A DNA stretch of 64,000 nucleotides from an uncultured Aquimarina sp. (GCA_947493035.1 CANLOW010000006.1:122187-186186), one strand, 5' to 3'. Shown: positions 15,951-25,988, counted from the stretch's first letter. Program-made: numbers and translations. Notes: generated from the letters alone by a model not told the origin.

Positions 15951-18337
15951 AATTTTACTTGTATAGCGGTAATGATATTGAATCCAGGGGCACTTATACC
16001 AGATGAGTAGGTTCGATATCGTTGGTTTGTTAGGTTTTCTAAATTCAAGGATACTTTTAACTTCTTAGTTGCTAAAAATAGGCTTTGTATGTTAATAGTG
16101 TACCAAGAAGGGGAGTAGGTTAATCCATTATTATTTAAAGGGAATATATTAGTCTTGTTTTGTTCCCTGGGATTTAAGTTTTGATGCTTTAAAGATTCAC
16201 TAAATTCTACATATGGGCTAATTTCAAATCTATTTTTTCGATAGTGTACACTTATTTTTCCAAAATTAGGAGTTACATGTCTTACTGGAACATTCTTTCC
16301 ACTAGGTATTTTTTCTTCTCCTCTTATAAAATGATAGTTGAAATCTGTTGTTATTGCATTAGAAATTTGAAAACGTCCACTTATGTCAACGCCATATATC
16401 CGTTGACTATTGCTATTTTGAATGGCTGTGATTTCACTATCTATTCCTTGAAATTCTATAGTGTTTAACCCATTAAACGAGAAATTATTTCGGCTTAAGG
16501 CATTATCTAAAAAAGTAAAATAAGGAGAAAAAGTAATGTTTGTTTTTTGAGTATGATAAACAATGTTAGCCTCTATATTGTAAGCAGTTTCTGGTTTTAA
16601 GTCAGGGTTAGGGACAACTAAAGTGCCTGGTTCTGAGGACTGAAATATTTTTCCGATATCATCTATATTAGGAGCTCTAAAAGCGGTACTTAAGAAAATA
16701 CTGCTATTCCATTTTTTAGATAGTTTAGTAACCAATCCAAGATTTCCATTAATAGCACTATTATTAAGGTTAACGTTTTCGAAAGGGAATTGTAAAACGG
16801 GATCAATAAAGTCAGCATTAAGACTTACGTAGTTATAACGTAAACCTGCAGTTAGTTTATTGTTTTTATTGAAATTATGATTTAAAGAACTGTAAAAAGC
16901 TACAGAATTCCATATTGAACCATCAGGGTATCTAAAAGATATATCGTTGAAAGTTTCATTAGTAATTATATTTTTTCTGTTAGCTGTACTATTTACTTTG
17001 TTATGTATAAGCTCGATTCCATATGAAAGTGAAGTTTTTTTAAGTCTTTTTATAGCATCAATATTTAAACTGTATACGTTAACAGTTTCTGTATTGTTGA
17101 TTCTGAAATTGTTTCCAAATGGTCTTTGATTTCTACTTTCTTCAAAAAACTGAAAAGCTAAAGAGGTTTTTAACTCATCAAATAATTTATGATTGATTCT
17201 GTAATTACTACTAGCATTTAAAAACAACCATTTTTGTGGCCCGTAAAACCATTCAGAAAACTTGAAAGTCTTATCGTCATTAATTATTTGAAGTCTATCG
17301 TATCGATCATAATTACTAGTTTCAGAATAAATAGAAGTAAACTTTAAATGATGATTTTTATTAGCGATTAAAGATAATTTATTAAATAGGTGATATTGTT
17401 GATAATCAGTATTAACTTGTTTTCTTGGATTATTGTTTTTTATAACAAGGTCTTCACCATGTAAGCGTTGAACAAATGATTTTCTTAAAAAATCATTAGG
17501 ACCATTTTTTCCTTGTGTTAAATCTCCGAATCGAGAATAAGTGAAGCTACTTGTATTTTTCCATTTTTTATTCCCAAAACTATAATTTAAGTGCGAAGTA
17601 CTTTCTCTGTTAGCGGAAGAAAAACGTTGCGTAAATGAGCCGGGAGGACTTTTCTTTTTGAATTTAGGGTCTAGAGTGCTAAAGTTAATAACTCCACCAA
17701 TCGCATCGCTACCATATACAACACTTCCAGGTCCTAGTATAACTTCTGATTGCTCAATGATAAATGGATCTATAGATATGATGTTTTGAACATTACCACT
17801 TCTAAAAATAGCATTATTCATACGTACTCCGTCTACTGTCAATAAAATTCGATTGGTTGAATACCCTCTAATAATAGGGCTACCTCCTCCTGATTGGCTT
17901 TTTTGCACAAAAACTTGATTACCTTTTCCTACAACGTCTGCTGCTGTTTGAGCTTGTTTTTTAAAAATATTGGCACTATTCAGGGAAGTTGTTCTTTTGG
18001 GAATATCGATTCTTTTTTCTTTCCATTTTGAATGAGAAACAATGACTTCGTCTAGTGTATTGATATTGGGTTGTAAGAAGATTACGTTTGATGTGGCTCT
18101 AATTGATTTTCGAGTAAATTCCAATTCTTCATAGCCATTAACAATAGTTTTAAATTCATGTTCGTTAGGGTAGTTCGAAATGGAGGTTGTTCCGTTGTTA
18201 CTTTTAATAGTTATGCCTCCTTTAATGCAATATAATTCTACATTTTCTATCGATAGCCCAGTTAATGCATCGGCAAATTCTATCCGTTGTGCGAAACACC
18301 ATTGCGTAAATAAAATAAAAAGTAAAATTAATCGCAT
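15947..18337 (-). CDS. TonB-dependent outer membrane receptor
   Basis: 796 residues. A signal peptide (MRLILLFILFTQWCFAQ) is followed by a short carboxypeptidase-regulatory-like N-terminal domain (about 20-95), the plug (DEVIVSHSK... to SDAIGGVINFSTLDP, about 100-230) and a large 22-strand-type barrel ending in aromatic ITAIQVKF. The plug segments SPIIRGYSTNRILLTVDGVRMNNAIFRSGN and VILGPGSVVYGSDAIGG fit the hemoglobin/heme/transferrin receptor branch, so an iron or heme source is a plausible ligand (inference). The start overlaps the recO stop by one base, suggesting a porZ-recO-receptor operon. Confidence 0.93.
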   Translation of the reverse strand: MRLILLFILFTQWCFAQRIEFADALTGLSIENVELYCIKGGITIKSNNGTTSISNYPNEHEFKTIVNGYEELEFTRKSIRATSNVIFLQPNINTLDEVIVSHSKWKEKRIDIPKRTTSLNSANIFKKQAQTAADVVGKGNQVFVQKSQSGGGSPIIRGYSTNRILLTVDGVRMNNAIFRSGNVQNIISIDPFIIEQSEVILGPGSVVYGSDAIGGVINFSTLDPKFKKKSPPGSFTQRFSSANRESTSHLNYSFGNKKWKNTSSFTYSRFGDLTQGKNGPNDFLRKSFVQRLHGEDLVIKNNNPRKQVNTDYQQYHLFNKLSLIANKNHHLKFTSIYSETSNYDRYDRLQIINDDKTFKFSEWFYGPQKWLFLNASSNYRINHKLFDELKTSLAFQFFEESRNQRPFGNNFRINNTETVNVYSLNIDAIKRLKKTSLSYGIELIHNKVNSTANRKNIITNETFNDISFRYPDGSIWNSVAFYSSLNHNFNKNNKLTAGLRYNYVSLNADFIDPVLQFPFENVNLNNSAINGNLGLVTKLSKKWNSSIFLSTAFRAPNIDDIGKIFQSSEPGTLVVPNPDLKPETAYNIEANIVYHTQKTNITFSPYFTFLDNALSRNNFSFNGLNTIEFQGIDSEITAIQNSNSQRIYGVDISGRFQISNAITTDFNYHFIRGEEKIPSGKNVPVRHVTPNFGKISVHYRKNRFEISPYVEFSESLKHQNLNPREQNKTNIFPLNNNGLTYSPSWYTINIQSLFLATKKLKVSLNLENLTNQRYRTYSSGISAPGFNIITAIQVKF

Positions 18338-19059
18338 TAAGAAAAAACAGTTTCTAAGATACTAAGTGATTTAGGAGATCTAAATCCATTAACATGGAAG
18401 TGATAATATTTAATTAGTTGATATAATAGGTTTTGTCGAGTTGATTTTAAAGTTTTTGTTGACGAAATATTATCAAAATTCATGCCTAATAATTGTTTGA
18501 ATAGAAATAATTCTTCGTCAGAAATGGTAAATTCTTTATGAATAGAAGAATAAGAAAAACATGCATTTTGAAGGTCGAAGTATAAGAATTCGTCATTTTC
18601 TTTACTTGGTGGGCAACCAAGATAAGAGGTTAACTCCGTTAAAAAATAAAGAGTATAAAGACTCACCTTATCTTCAGTATCTAGTTGTACTATAAATTCT
18701 CTAAGAAAGAAGAATAATTGATTGTCTTTTTCTTTTTCAGGTAAAATATCATTCAATATTTCTGTCAAGAAACTAACAATAGCATTTTTAGAAATTTGAA
18801 AATGTAAAGAAGAAAGGTGATGATCTTGTTTTACTTCTTTTATGTATTGTAGTGATTTACTTTCTTTATAGTTGTAATCAATGGTCAATATGCTAAAAGG
18901 TAAAAACAAAGCAGATCTTAAAGTACTTTTTTTACTTTTCAAAATACCTTTTAGATGGAATGATAATATTCCATGTTCTAAGGTGAAAAGCTTAACAATA
19001 ACATCTGCTTCTTTATATCTAATACTTTTAAGAACTATTGCTCTTGATTTGTAAAGCAT
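18337..19059 (-). CDS. recO: DNA repair protein RecO
   Basis: 240 residues. An N-terminal OB fold is recognisable in MLYKSRAIVLKSIRYKEADVIVKLFTLEHGILSFHLKGILKSKK, followed by the all-helical C-terminal RecO domain. RecO loads RecA with RecR at SSB-coated gaps and anneals ssDNA. It overlaps porZ upstream by one base (shared at 19059) and the TonB receptor downstream by one base. A recO-porZ linkage is known from other Bacteroidetes. Confidence 0.93.
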   Translation of the reverse strand: MLYKSRAIVLKSIRYKEADVIVKLFTLEHGILSFHLKGILKSKKSTLRSALFLPFSILTIDYNYKESKSLQYIKEVKQDHHLSSLHFQISKNAIVSFLTEILNDILPEKEKDNQLFFFLREFIVQLDTEDKVSLYTLYFLTELTSYLGCPPSKENDEFLYFDLQNACFSYSSIHKEFTISDEELFLFKQLLGMNFDNISSTKTLKSTRQNLLYQLIKYYHFHVNGFRSPKSLSILETVFS

Positions 19060-21392
19060 TACCTTACAATAAGTAATTTCCCTATTTTTGTTTGTTCACC
19101 ATCCTTGTCGCTAATTAGAGCTAGGTAAACCCCAGAGGCAACCTTTTTACCAGAGAATGATCTTGTATCCCAAGTAACCGCACCACTACCACTACCATTG
19201 ACAACAGGGTTTTGTATTTCATAGACTAAATTTCCAGCAATATCTGTTATTTTGACTAGAGCTCCAGCAGTTAAACCTTGAATTTGTACACTGACATCAC
19301 CGTATTCTGGTCTTACAGGGTTTGGGAAAATTTTAAATTTAGAAAAATCAGGTTCGGGAGGGATAACTACACTTTCAAATTGCATTAACCCACTTTGTGT
19401 TGCGATGTAGACAGATCCATCAGATTTATCTATAGAGATATCATTCACAATATTAGAAGGTAAAGGAGAGTTTTCTTTAGTGAAAACATTAAAAGTCTCT
19501 TGTCCATTAGGGCTTAAAAAGAATACACCAGAGCCATCAGTGGCAATCCATTTATTATTATCAGCATCAACTTCTATGTCTGTAATAGAGACACCAAGTA
19601 AAAGCTCTTGCGGAACACCATTGTCTCCATCGATTACAATGTTTTCTCCATTTTCAACATCATTAGTGAAAATTCCAGTAATATTATTAACAACTCTTAA
19701 ACCAATTGTTGTTCCTATCCAAAGGTTATTTGTAATATCAATTTTAAATGCTGTTGGTGTTGAAAAAGGTACTCCATCTTCATCAGATTTATTAAATATT
19801 ACAGAGTTTTTAGTTCTAGGCTGGTATCCAATAATACCATTTCTTCTAGATCCAATATAAATATTTCCTTGTTCATCAAATTCTATATTTTTGGCTGCTA
19901 AGTCGGATGCTCGAATTGATAAATCAGTTAAGTCTATTACATGAAAATTATCATTGGTGTTATTAACATTAGTAGAAAAGCGTTTAAGTAATTTGTCAAT
20001 CTCCGCATTTATGACCCATAGGTCTCCATTTTCATCAAATGCAGTGTTTAAAAGAGAAGTTCTATTGCCTGAAACGTTACGACTAAATTCTAAGTTTGAA
20101 TTACTAGCAGAAAATCTATTGATTACTTCTCCAGATTGAAATTCGTATAGACCAATAGGAGATCTATGACCTGTTATAAAAACATGATCTTTATCATTCG
20201 GATCAATATTAATACTTGATAATACAGTGTTTTCAACAAAGCCTTCAGGTTCAAAGTTTTTCCATTTATTATCTGAAAAAAGACTAGGTCCTAAATTAGA
20301 TAATGTTGTTTCAAAACTTCGATCATATCTTCCATATATTAACCATAAAATATTTTCAGCTGTTTCAACTCTAAATACATTATTACTACTAGGGCCATCA
20401 GGACCAAGAGAAGTTAACTCATTGAAATTTCTATTTTCGACTAAACTTAATCCCGAAGTATCTGATATCAATAAATTTTCACCGTCAAATGAGGAGAAGT
20501 TCACATTGTTTGCTAATTCAGCAGGTAAGCTTATGTTTTGAATTTCTGATAAATCTTGATCAAACTGAAATATAGTATTGTTTGTTATTATATTAAAACT
20601 CTCCGTTTCTTCAATAATATTTTTTATGTCTTCAGTAAGTGTTCTGCTGTTTCTAAAAGGTGTTATTAGGTCATTTGAGTCAAACTCAAATATACTATTA
20701 TTCGAAAATCCAAAAAGCTTATTTTCGAAACTGCTTAATTCTGTTAATTCTAGGTTTTGAACAGTTGTCCAGCTACTACTTAAATTCAAATTACTAGTTA
20801 ATGAACCTTGTTTTATTTCGTTGTTTTTTAATGAAGCTATTATAGAATTATTAATAGTAGCAACATCATAAATTCCATGAAAACCATTAGAGTTGTCAGG
20901 AAATTTGAAGGTGTCTCTAAAGTTATTTAGAGTCAAAGAATATTCTACGATACCAAAATCAGCAGCAACATATATAATATCACCATTTCTGCTAAAATTA
21001 TTAATAGCCAGTGCATCTTGAGGTAAGTCTCCTTGTATTATAATATCAGCTACAGTTCTAACATCACCAGAAGTTACATTTAAAATTTCCAATAACCCAT
21101 CATTATATCCTATGAAAATGAGTTCTTCTTCAGTGTCATTAATTACAAAAATTGTAGAGATTTGATTTCCGCTAAGACCATCAACCGTGGTAAAAATATT
21201 ATTTTCTTTAGTAGCAAGATTATGAATATATACAGCATTATTAGTGGCTATGTATATCTTTTCTTCAGTATCTATTAAATCTGTAATGTCATTATATGAA
21301 AAATGACCTATCCATCTATTAGCTGTGCTTTGGGCAAAAAGACTATTAATAGAAATTAACAGTAAGATTAATATGGAAATTTTCTTTATCAT
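19059..21392 (-). CDS. porZ: T9SS surface component PorZ
   Basis: 777 residues. Signal peptide (MIKKISILILLLISINSLFAQ), then two consecutive beta-propeller-like regions of the two-component-regulator propeller kind (repeated IYIATNNAVYIHN, LWIGTTIGLRVVNN, KWIATDGSGVFFLS, VYIATQSGLMQFE), and a C-terminal T9SS sorting domain (FKIFPNPVRPEYGDVSVQIQGL... to KIGKLLIVR). This architecture and the position next to recO match PorZ, which in Porphyromonas works with the PorU sortase in attaching secreted proteins to anionic LPS. The product acts at the cell surface. Confidence 0.9.
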   Translation of the reverse strand: MIKKISILILLLISINSLFAQSTANRWIGHFSYNDITDLIDTEEKIYIATNNAVYIHNLATKENNIFTTVDGLSGNQISTIFVINDTEEELIFIGYNDGLLEILNVTSGDVRTVADIIIQGDLPQDALAINNFSRNGDIIYVAADFGIVEYSLTLNNFRDTFKFPDNSNGFHGIYDVATINNSIIASLKNNEIKQGSLTSNLNLSSSWTTVQNLELTELSSFENKLFGFSNNSIFEFDSNDLITPFRNSRTLTEDIKNIIEETESFNIITNNTIFQFDQDLSEIQNISLPAELANNVNFSSFDGENLLISDTSGLSLVENRNFNELTSLGPDGPSSNNVFRVETAENILWLIYGRYDRSFETTLSNLGPSLFSDNKWKNFEPEGFVENTVLSSINIDPNDKDHVFITGHRSPIGLYEFQSGEVINRFSASNSNLEFSRNVSGNRTSLLNTAFDENGDLWVINAEIDKLLKRFSTNVNNTNDNFHVIDLTDLSIRASDLAAKNIEFDEQGNIYIGSRRNGIIGYQPRTKNSVIFNKSDEDGVPFSTPTAFKIDITNNLWIGTTIGLRVVNNITGIFTNDVENGENIVIDGDNGVPQELLLGVSITDIEVDADNNKWIATDGSGVFFLSPNGQETFNVFTKENSPLPSNIVNDISIDKSDGSVYIATQSGLMQFESVVIPPEPDFSKFKIFPNPVRPEYGDVSVQIQGLTAGALVKITDIAGNLVYEIQNPVVNGSGSGAVTWDTRSFSGKKVASGVYLALISDKDGEQTKIGKLLIVR

Positions 21393-21414
21393 CGAATTGT
21401 ATTGAAAGGTAAAT

Positions 21415-21879
21415 TTATACTGCTTTTTTCATAGAAAGAATGTAACCAAAATGAATTCCTTCATGAAAGTTAAGAAATTGAAATACATCTTCAAGATTTT
21501 TCAACTCATACCCAGTACTTGTCATATATGGTGTTATTGAGTTTAACAGGTTAGCCTTTAGGTCATCTTCTGTTTTGTCAATAGTTTTAATTAATAACTC
21601 TTTTAAAAGTATAAGATCATTTTCAGAAGCAGGTTTAGTAAAAACAGATCCTTTTCGGTACAATTCAACCCATTCATCAGAAACTATCATGTCAGAATCT
21701 CCTAATTTGTATACTAATAATTGTTGCGTAACAACAATATGAGCAAAATTCCAGAATAAACTGTTTTTATACCCATTAGGAACAGTGTTTAATTGTTCTA
21801 ATGTAAGTGAGTTTAATACTTTAAGATGTAAGTTTCTACTTGTTCTTGTAATGTTAAGAGCGCGTTGTAATTGATCCAT
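21415..21879 (-). CDS. DinB-family protein
   Basis: 154 residues, a four-helix-bundle DinB/YfiT-like protein. FWNFAHIVVTQQLL and NFHEGIHFGYILSMKKAV place histidines where the family binds a divalent metal. DinB proteins include thiol-dependent transferases and DNA-damage-induced proteins; the substrate is not inferable. It precedes porZ by 22 bases on the same strand and may be the first gene of that operon. A TATTTTTG box sits at 21909-21902 on its strand. Confidence 0.85.
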   Translation of the reverse strand: MDQLQRALNITRTSRNLHLKVLNSLTLEQLNTVPNGYKNSLFWNFAHIVVTQQLLVYKLGDSDMIVSDEWVELYRKGSVFTKPASENDLILLKELLIKTIDKTEDDLKANLLNSITPYMTSTGYELKNLEDVFQFLNFHEGIHFGYILSMKKAV

Positions 21880-22051
21880 TTGGTAATAATAATTTTCACT
21901 TCAAAAATATGCTTTTCAAAGCTAATTAGCTTTCCTTTGCACAAAATAGATTTTTATTGTGAATTTAAGGAGTAATACGCTTTAAAAATAGGGCAAAAGA
22001 ATTCTATTTTTCTTGTAATTTGAATTATTCACATTGAGTAAATTAAAGTTT

Positions 22052-22414
22052 ATGATTAAAAAAGTATACCATTTAAGTACATGTTCTACTTGTAAACGTA
22101 TTATCAAAGAATTAGAACTAGTAGAAAAAGGGTTTGAATTGCAAAATGTTAAAGAGCAATCTATAGATGAAACGATCCTTGATGAATTAGTTAAAGTGAG
22201 TGGAGATTACGAAAGTCTTTTTAATAGACGATCAGTGCTTTACAGAGAACGTAACTTAAAAGAACAAGTTTTGACTGAAGACGATTATAAAAAATTACTT
22301 TTAGAACATTACTCGTTTTTGAAAAGGCCTGTAATTCAAGTAGGAGAACAATTTTTTATAGGGAATTCAAAAAAGACAATAGAAGCAGCTAAAGAATATT
22401 TGAATTCGTTGTGA
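22052..22414 (+). CDS. ArsC/Spx-family thioredoxin-fold protein
   Basis: 120 residues from ATG 22052 (MIKKVYHLSTCSTCKRIIKEL); the track's TTG start is less likely. A thioredoxin-like fold with CSTC near residue 10 and the C-terminal LKRPVIQVGEQFFIGNS segment is typical of the ArsC/Spx/YffB group. YffB-like or arsenate-reductase-like activity with a thiol partner is possible. The RNA-polymerase-binding role of Spx is established in Firmicutes only, so it should not be assumed. Confidence 0.85.
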   Translation: MIKKVYHLSTCSTCKRIIKELELVEKGFELQNVKEQSIDETILDELVKVSGDYESLFNRRSVLYRERNLKEQVLTEDDYKKLLLEHYSFLKRPVIQVGEQFFIGNSKKTIEAAKEYLNSL

Positions 22415-22459
22415 TTTTAAAAACTATTTACCGCCGTTAGTTGAATTAGTAAATTTAAG

Positions 22460-23371
22460 ATGTCAAAAAGAACACTAGCCCTTATAGCAGCCACATTTGT
22501 GGCTCTTTTTTATGCCGCTAATTTTAGTATAGCAAAAAATGTGATGCCTCATTATGTACAACCTTTTGGTTTTATAGTGTTTCGGGTAGTGGGCGCTTGT
22601 TTCTTATTTTGGATAATTAGTTTTTTTGGTCCTAAAGAGCGAATACGAAGAGAACATTATAAGTATGTAGTGTTAGGTGCCTTCTTTGGGATGTCATTAA
22701 ATATGTTGTCTTTTTTTTATGGGTTGAATTTGACTACGCCTATAAATGCTGCAGTTATGATGGTGTGCTCACCTATGGTTACCTTAATATTAGCTGCTGT
22801 TTTTTTTAAGGAAAAATTATCAGGGTTAAAAATAGCGGGCTTAGTTGTAGGGCTAATAGGAACTTTATTAATGATTCTTTATGGGAAAGGAAATGTATCT
22901 ACGGCTCCGAATCCACCAGTAGGAAACTTTTTTATGTTTTTAAATGCTTTTTTCTTTTCCTGTTATTTAATTGTAGCAAAAGAAATGACAAAGCATTATC
23001 ACCCATTTACTTTTATTAAGTGGATGTATAGTGTTGGAATAATAGTAGTACTGCCTTTTGGTTTATCTCAAGTTCTTGATATGGATTTTTCAAATATTCC
23101 TACGTCAGCTTATCTCAGTATCGCTTATGTAGTTGTATTTGTAACTTTCGGAACTTATTTATTGAATATTTTTGCAATCAAAATTTTAAAACCAACAACA
23201 GTAGCTGTATTTATTTACTTTCAACCGTTACTGACTACATTAATAGCCGTAATTGGAGGTACAGATAGCATTGATTACATTAAGATTATCGCCGCTATCT
23301 GTATATTTTCAGGAGTATATTTAGTTAGTAAAAAAACAAAATTTAATTCCCAAACCAATCCAACTTACTAA
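22460..23371 (+). CDS. EamA/DMT-family transporter
   Basis: 303 residues with ten hydrophobic helices arranged as two EamA repeats of about 140 residues (first AATFVALFYAANFSIAKNV...GLIGTLLMILYG; second FMFLNAFFFSCYLIVAKEM...GVYLVSKK). The family exports or imports metabolites such as amino acids across the inner membrane; the substrate is unknown. It lies 45 bases after the ArsC-like gene on the same strand. Its 3' end overlaps the converging thioesterase gene by 29 bases. Confidence 0.92.
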   Translation: MSKRTLALIAATFVALFYAANFSIAKNVMPHYVQPFGFIVFRVVGACFLFWIISFFGPKERIRREHYKYVVLGAFFGMSLNMLSFFYGLNLTTPINAAVMMVCSPMVTLILAAVFFKEKLSGLKIAGLVVGLIGTLLMILYGKGNVSTAPNPPVGNFFMFLNAFFFSCYLIVAKEMTKHYHPFTFIKWMYSVGIIVVLPFGLSQVLDMDFSNIPTSAYLSIAYVVVFVTFGTYLLNIFAIKILKPTTVAVFIYFQPLLTTLIAVIGGTDSIDYIKIIAAICIFSGVYLVSKKTKFNSQTNPTY

Positions 23372-23849
23372 CTAAATCAATATTTACAGGTTTAATTCCT
23401 TCGATACGAGTATCTTCTTTTGTGAAATAATGAAAATCTTGAGTTCTGTTTTTTTCGAAGAATTTTGCAGCTACTTCATCAGGTAATTGTGTTAATTTCC
23501 TTGTTTTTAAATCAATCCAGGCACCTAACATTTCACCTCTAGCAAAATTTTTACCCTCCGAATCGTAAAAATTATGGCGAATTTTATAGAAAATATGATC
23601 TTTAGTGGCGCCGACTAATTCTTGACTAATATATATAGGGTCGCCTAGAAATACTTCTCTAAAATAATGAACTTCTTCTCTTAGTGCGACAGGCCCTACC
23701 ATCATTTTTTTAAAATCAACAAAAGTAAATCCTAAGGATTCTGCATATTCAACGCGAGTTGCACTCATTAATGCTATATAGCTTGCATTTGCAAGATGGC
23801 CATTGGCATCTAAATCATTCCAGCGAACTTTTAATTTATTTAGAAACAT
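23343..23849 (-). CDS. Acyl-CoA thioesterase (4HBT hotdog fold)
   Basis: 168 residues. The N-terminal motif RWNDLDANGHLANASYIALMSATRVEYAESLG is the 4-hydroxybenzoyl-CoA thioesterase type signature (Asp and N-G-H near residue 14). The following strands include GPVALREEVHYFREVFLGDPIYISQELVG. Such enzymes hydrolyse acyl-CoA thioesters in the cytoplasm; the physiological acyl chain is unknown. The gene converges with the EamA transporter gene. Confidence 0.9.
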   Translation of the reverse strand: MFLNKLKVRWNDLDANGHLANASYIALMSATRVEYAESLGFTFVDFKKMMVGPVALREEVHYFREVFLGDPIYISQELVGATKDHIFYKIRHNFYDSEGKNFARGEMLGAWIDLKTRKLTQLPDEVAAKFFEKNRTQDFHYFTKEDTRIEGIKPVNIDLVSKLDWFGN

Positions 23850-23921
23850 AGTAATTAGTTTTAAACGAAAGTTAATAAAAAGCTAGGAAATACAATGATA
23901 GAACTCTCATCGTCTTTTCAG

Positions 23922-23929
23922 TATATTTG
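23922..23929 (+). promoter_or_regulatory. -7 box of the yicC-gmk-nadD operon
   Basis: TATATTTG, 23 bases before the yicC ATG. The -33 half was not clear. Confidence 0.55.
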
Positions 23930-23952
23930 TAGCTAAATTTATATTGAAGAGC

Positions 23953-24810
23953 ATGATTCAATCTATGACAGGCTTTGGTAAAGCCGCAAAGCAATTAGAA
24001 GATAAAAAGATTTCTATCGAGTTAAAATCCTTGAATAGTAAAAATTTAGATCTAAATGCTCGAATGCCTAATCAATACAGAGAGAAAGAAATTCTGTTAA
24101 GGAATAAGATCGCTAAAAGTTTGGTGCGTGGTAAAGTAGATTTTAGTCTTTATGTTGATGTTACAGGAAGTACATCTAGTTCGATAATCAATACCACTGT
24201 TGTTGAAGGTTATATTAATCAATTGAAAGTATTGGGTACAGCCTCTGAAGGAGAGTTGTTAAATATTGCTATGCGATTACCTGATACATTGAGTACGGTG
24301 AAGGAAGAGGTTGAAGATTTTGAATTTAAACTTATAGCATCGCTTTTAGATGAAGCTTTAGAAGATTTAAATAAGCATAGGTTAGACGAGGGTATTGTGC
24401 TTGAAAAAGATTTTAAATTACGAATAGAAAATATAGCTTCACTCTTAGAGGAAGTTATTCGAATAGATCCAGAACGTGTAGAAGGAATAAAAAGCCGTAT
24501 TCAGAAACATATAGCAGATCTTAAGGAAAAAGTAGATGAAAATCGTTTCGAGCAAGAATTGATTTATTATATCGAGAAGTTAGATATAACCGAAGAAAAA
24601 GTAAGATTAAAGAATCACTTAGATTATTTTAGTGAAAACTTAAATTCTTCAGATTCTAATGGAAAAAAATTAGGGTTTATAGCTCAAGAAATAGGTAGAG
24701 AAATCAATACTATTGGTAGTAAATCTAACTTTGCTCCTATGCAGCAATTAGTCGTTCAAATGAAGGACGAATTAGAAAAAATTAAAGAGCAATTATTGAA
24801 CGTTTTGTAA
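23953..24810 (+). CDS. yicC: YicC-family endoribonuclease
   Basis: 285 residues from ATG 23953 (MIQSMTGFGKA), the invariant start of the family; the track's upstream TTG is not needed. The N-terminal YicC domain (MTGFGKA...SLNSKNLDLNARMP) and the C-terminal DUF1732 domain (RLKNHLDYFSEN...GKKLGFIAQEIGREINTIGSKSN) are intact. E. coli YicC has been described as a ribonuclease; the role here is unproven. The stop overlaps the gmk start in TAATG, so translation is probably coupled. Confidence 0.92.
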   Translation: MIQSMTGFGKAAKQLEDKKISIELKSLNSKNLDLNARMPNQYREKEILLRNKIAKSLVRGKVDFSLYVDVTGSTSSSIINTTVVEGYINQLKVLGTASEGELLNIAMRLPDTLSTVKEEVEDFEFKLIASLLDEALEDLNKHRLDEGIVLEKDFKLRIENIASLLEEVIRIDPERVEGIKSRIQKHIADLKEKVDENRFEQELIYYIEKLDITEEKVRLKNHLDYFSENLNSSDSNGKKLGFIAQEIGREINTIGSKSNFAPMQQLVVQMKDELEKIKEQLLNVL

Positions 24811-25382
24811 TGGATCATAAGAAATTATTTGTTTTTTCAGCCCCTTCAGGAAGTGGTAAAACAACCATAGTGAAACATTTGTTGAATAATACGGATCTTC
24901 CTTTATCATTCTCAATTTCGGCAACTTCAAGAGATCCAAGAGGAGAAGAGGTAGATGCAGAGGATTATTACTTTTTGTCGGTAGATGATTTTAAAGGTAA
25001 AATAAAAAATAAAGAGTTTTTAGAGTTTGAAGAAGTCTATACGGATAATTTTTATGGAACTTTAAAAACAGAAGTGGATCGTATTTGGAATGAAGGTAAA
25101 GCCGTACTATTTGATATCGATGTTGTCGGTGGATTAAATATCATGAAACAGTTCCCTGAAGAAACTTTAGGGATTTTTGTACAACCTCCAAATAAAGATG
25201 AATTAGAGAAAAGGCTTAGAGGTAGAGGTACAGAAACAGAGGAAAAGGTGATAATGCGTTTAGCTAAAGCCGATGAAGAATTGTCTAAAGCCTCATTATT
25301 TGATGCTATCATTACAAATGATAAATTAGATATCGCAAAACAAGAAGCATATCAGTTGGTTAAGAAATTTTTAGAGTGTTAG
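24810..25382 (+). CDS. gmk: Guanylate kinase
   Basis: 190 residues. Phosphorylates GMP to GDP with ATP. The P-loop SAPSGSGKTTIVKHL is at residues 10-25, followed by the GMP-binding ISATSRDPRGEEVDAEDYYFLS and DIDVVGGLNI. It overlaps yicC by one base upstream, and its stop is 2 bases before the nadD ATG, forming a tight three-gene operon often seen in Bacteroidetes. Confidence 0.98.
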   Translation: MDHKKLFVFSAPSGSGKTTIVKHLLNNTDLPLSFSISATSRDPRGEEVDAEDYYFLSVDDFKGKIKNKEFLEFEEVYTDNFYGTLKTEVDRIWNEGKAVLFDIDVVGGLNIMKQFPEETLGIFVQPPNKDELEKRLRGRGTETEEKVIMRLAKADEELSKASLFDAIITNDKLDIAKQEAYQLVKKFLEC

Positions 25383-25384
25383 GA

Positions 25385-25966
25385 ATGCGAAAAATAGGGT
25401 TGTATTTTGGAACATTTAATCCCATTCATGTAGGGCATCTAACGATTGCCAATCATATGGTAGAATTTACTGAAATGGATGAAGTTTGGATGGTTGTAAC
25501 GCCTCATAATCCATTTAAAAAAAAACAATCACTGTTAGATAACTATGATAGGTTTGAAATGGTTCGCTTGGCTACTGAAGATTACGAGAGAATAGAGCCT
25601 TCAGATATTGAATTCAAATTAAAACAACCTAATTATACAATTGATACTTTAATACATTTGAAGGAGCGTTTTCCTCAGTCTGATTTTTCGTTAATTATGG
25701 GGATGGATAATCTAAAAAGCTTTCATAAATGGAAGAACTATGAAGCCATTTTAGATCATTATCATGTGTATGTTTACCCAAGAATCTCTATGGGTGATAT
25801 TCCAGTTAAGTTTGAAGCTCACCCTAAAATTTCATTTGTAGAAGCTCCTATTATGGAAATCTCTTCTACTTTTATTCGTAATGCTATCAAAAACAATAAA
25901 GGAATCAGACCTTTATTACATAATAAAGTTTTTGAATATCTAGACAAAATGAATTTTTATAAATAA
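25385..25966 (+). CDS. nadD: Nicotinate-nucleotide adenylyltransferase
   Basis: 193 residues from ATG 25385 (MRKIGLYFGTFNPIHVGHLTIA); the track's GTG start lies inside gmk. The nucleotidyltransferase motif GTFNPIHVGH (the HxGH loop) and the C-terminal ISSTFIRNAIKNNKGIRPLL (SSTxIR motif) are complete. It makes deamido-NAD from nicotinate mononucleotide and ATP. It is last in the yicC-gmk-nadD operon. Confidence 0.97.
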   Translation: MRKIGLYFGTFNPIHVGHLTIANHMVEFTEMDEVWMVVTPHNPFKKKQSLLDNYDRFEMVRLATEDYERIEPSDIEFKLKQPNYTIDTLIHLKERFPQSDFSLIMGMDNLKSFHKWKNYEAILDHYHVYVYPRISMGDIPVKFEAHPKISFVEAPIMEISSTFIRNAIKNNKGIRPLLHNKVFEYLDKMNFYK

Positions 25967-25988
25967 CTATTTATTTAAAAATAGTTTT
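25965..25988 (+). terminator. Weak terminator after nadD
   Basis: AACTATTT / AAATAGTT stem with a short A/T loop followed by TTTT, overlapping the nadD stop. It is entirely A/T-rich apart from two C/G pairs, so weak. Confidence 0.4.

Noticed and set aside
19480-19860. Plus-strand ORF of 126 aa inside porZ
   Set aside because: Shadow of the porZ frame, which has a signal peptide, propeller repeats and a sorting domain.
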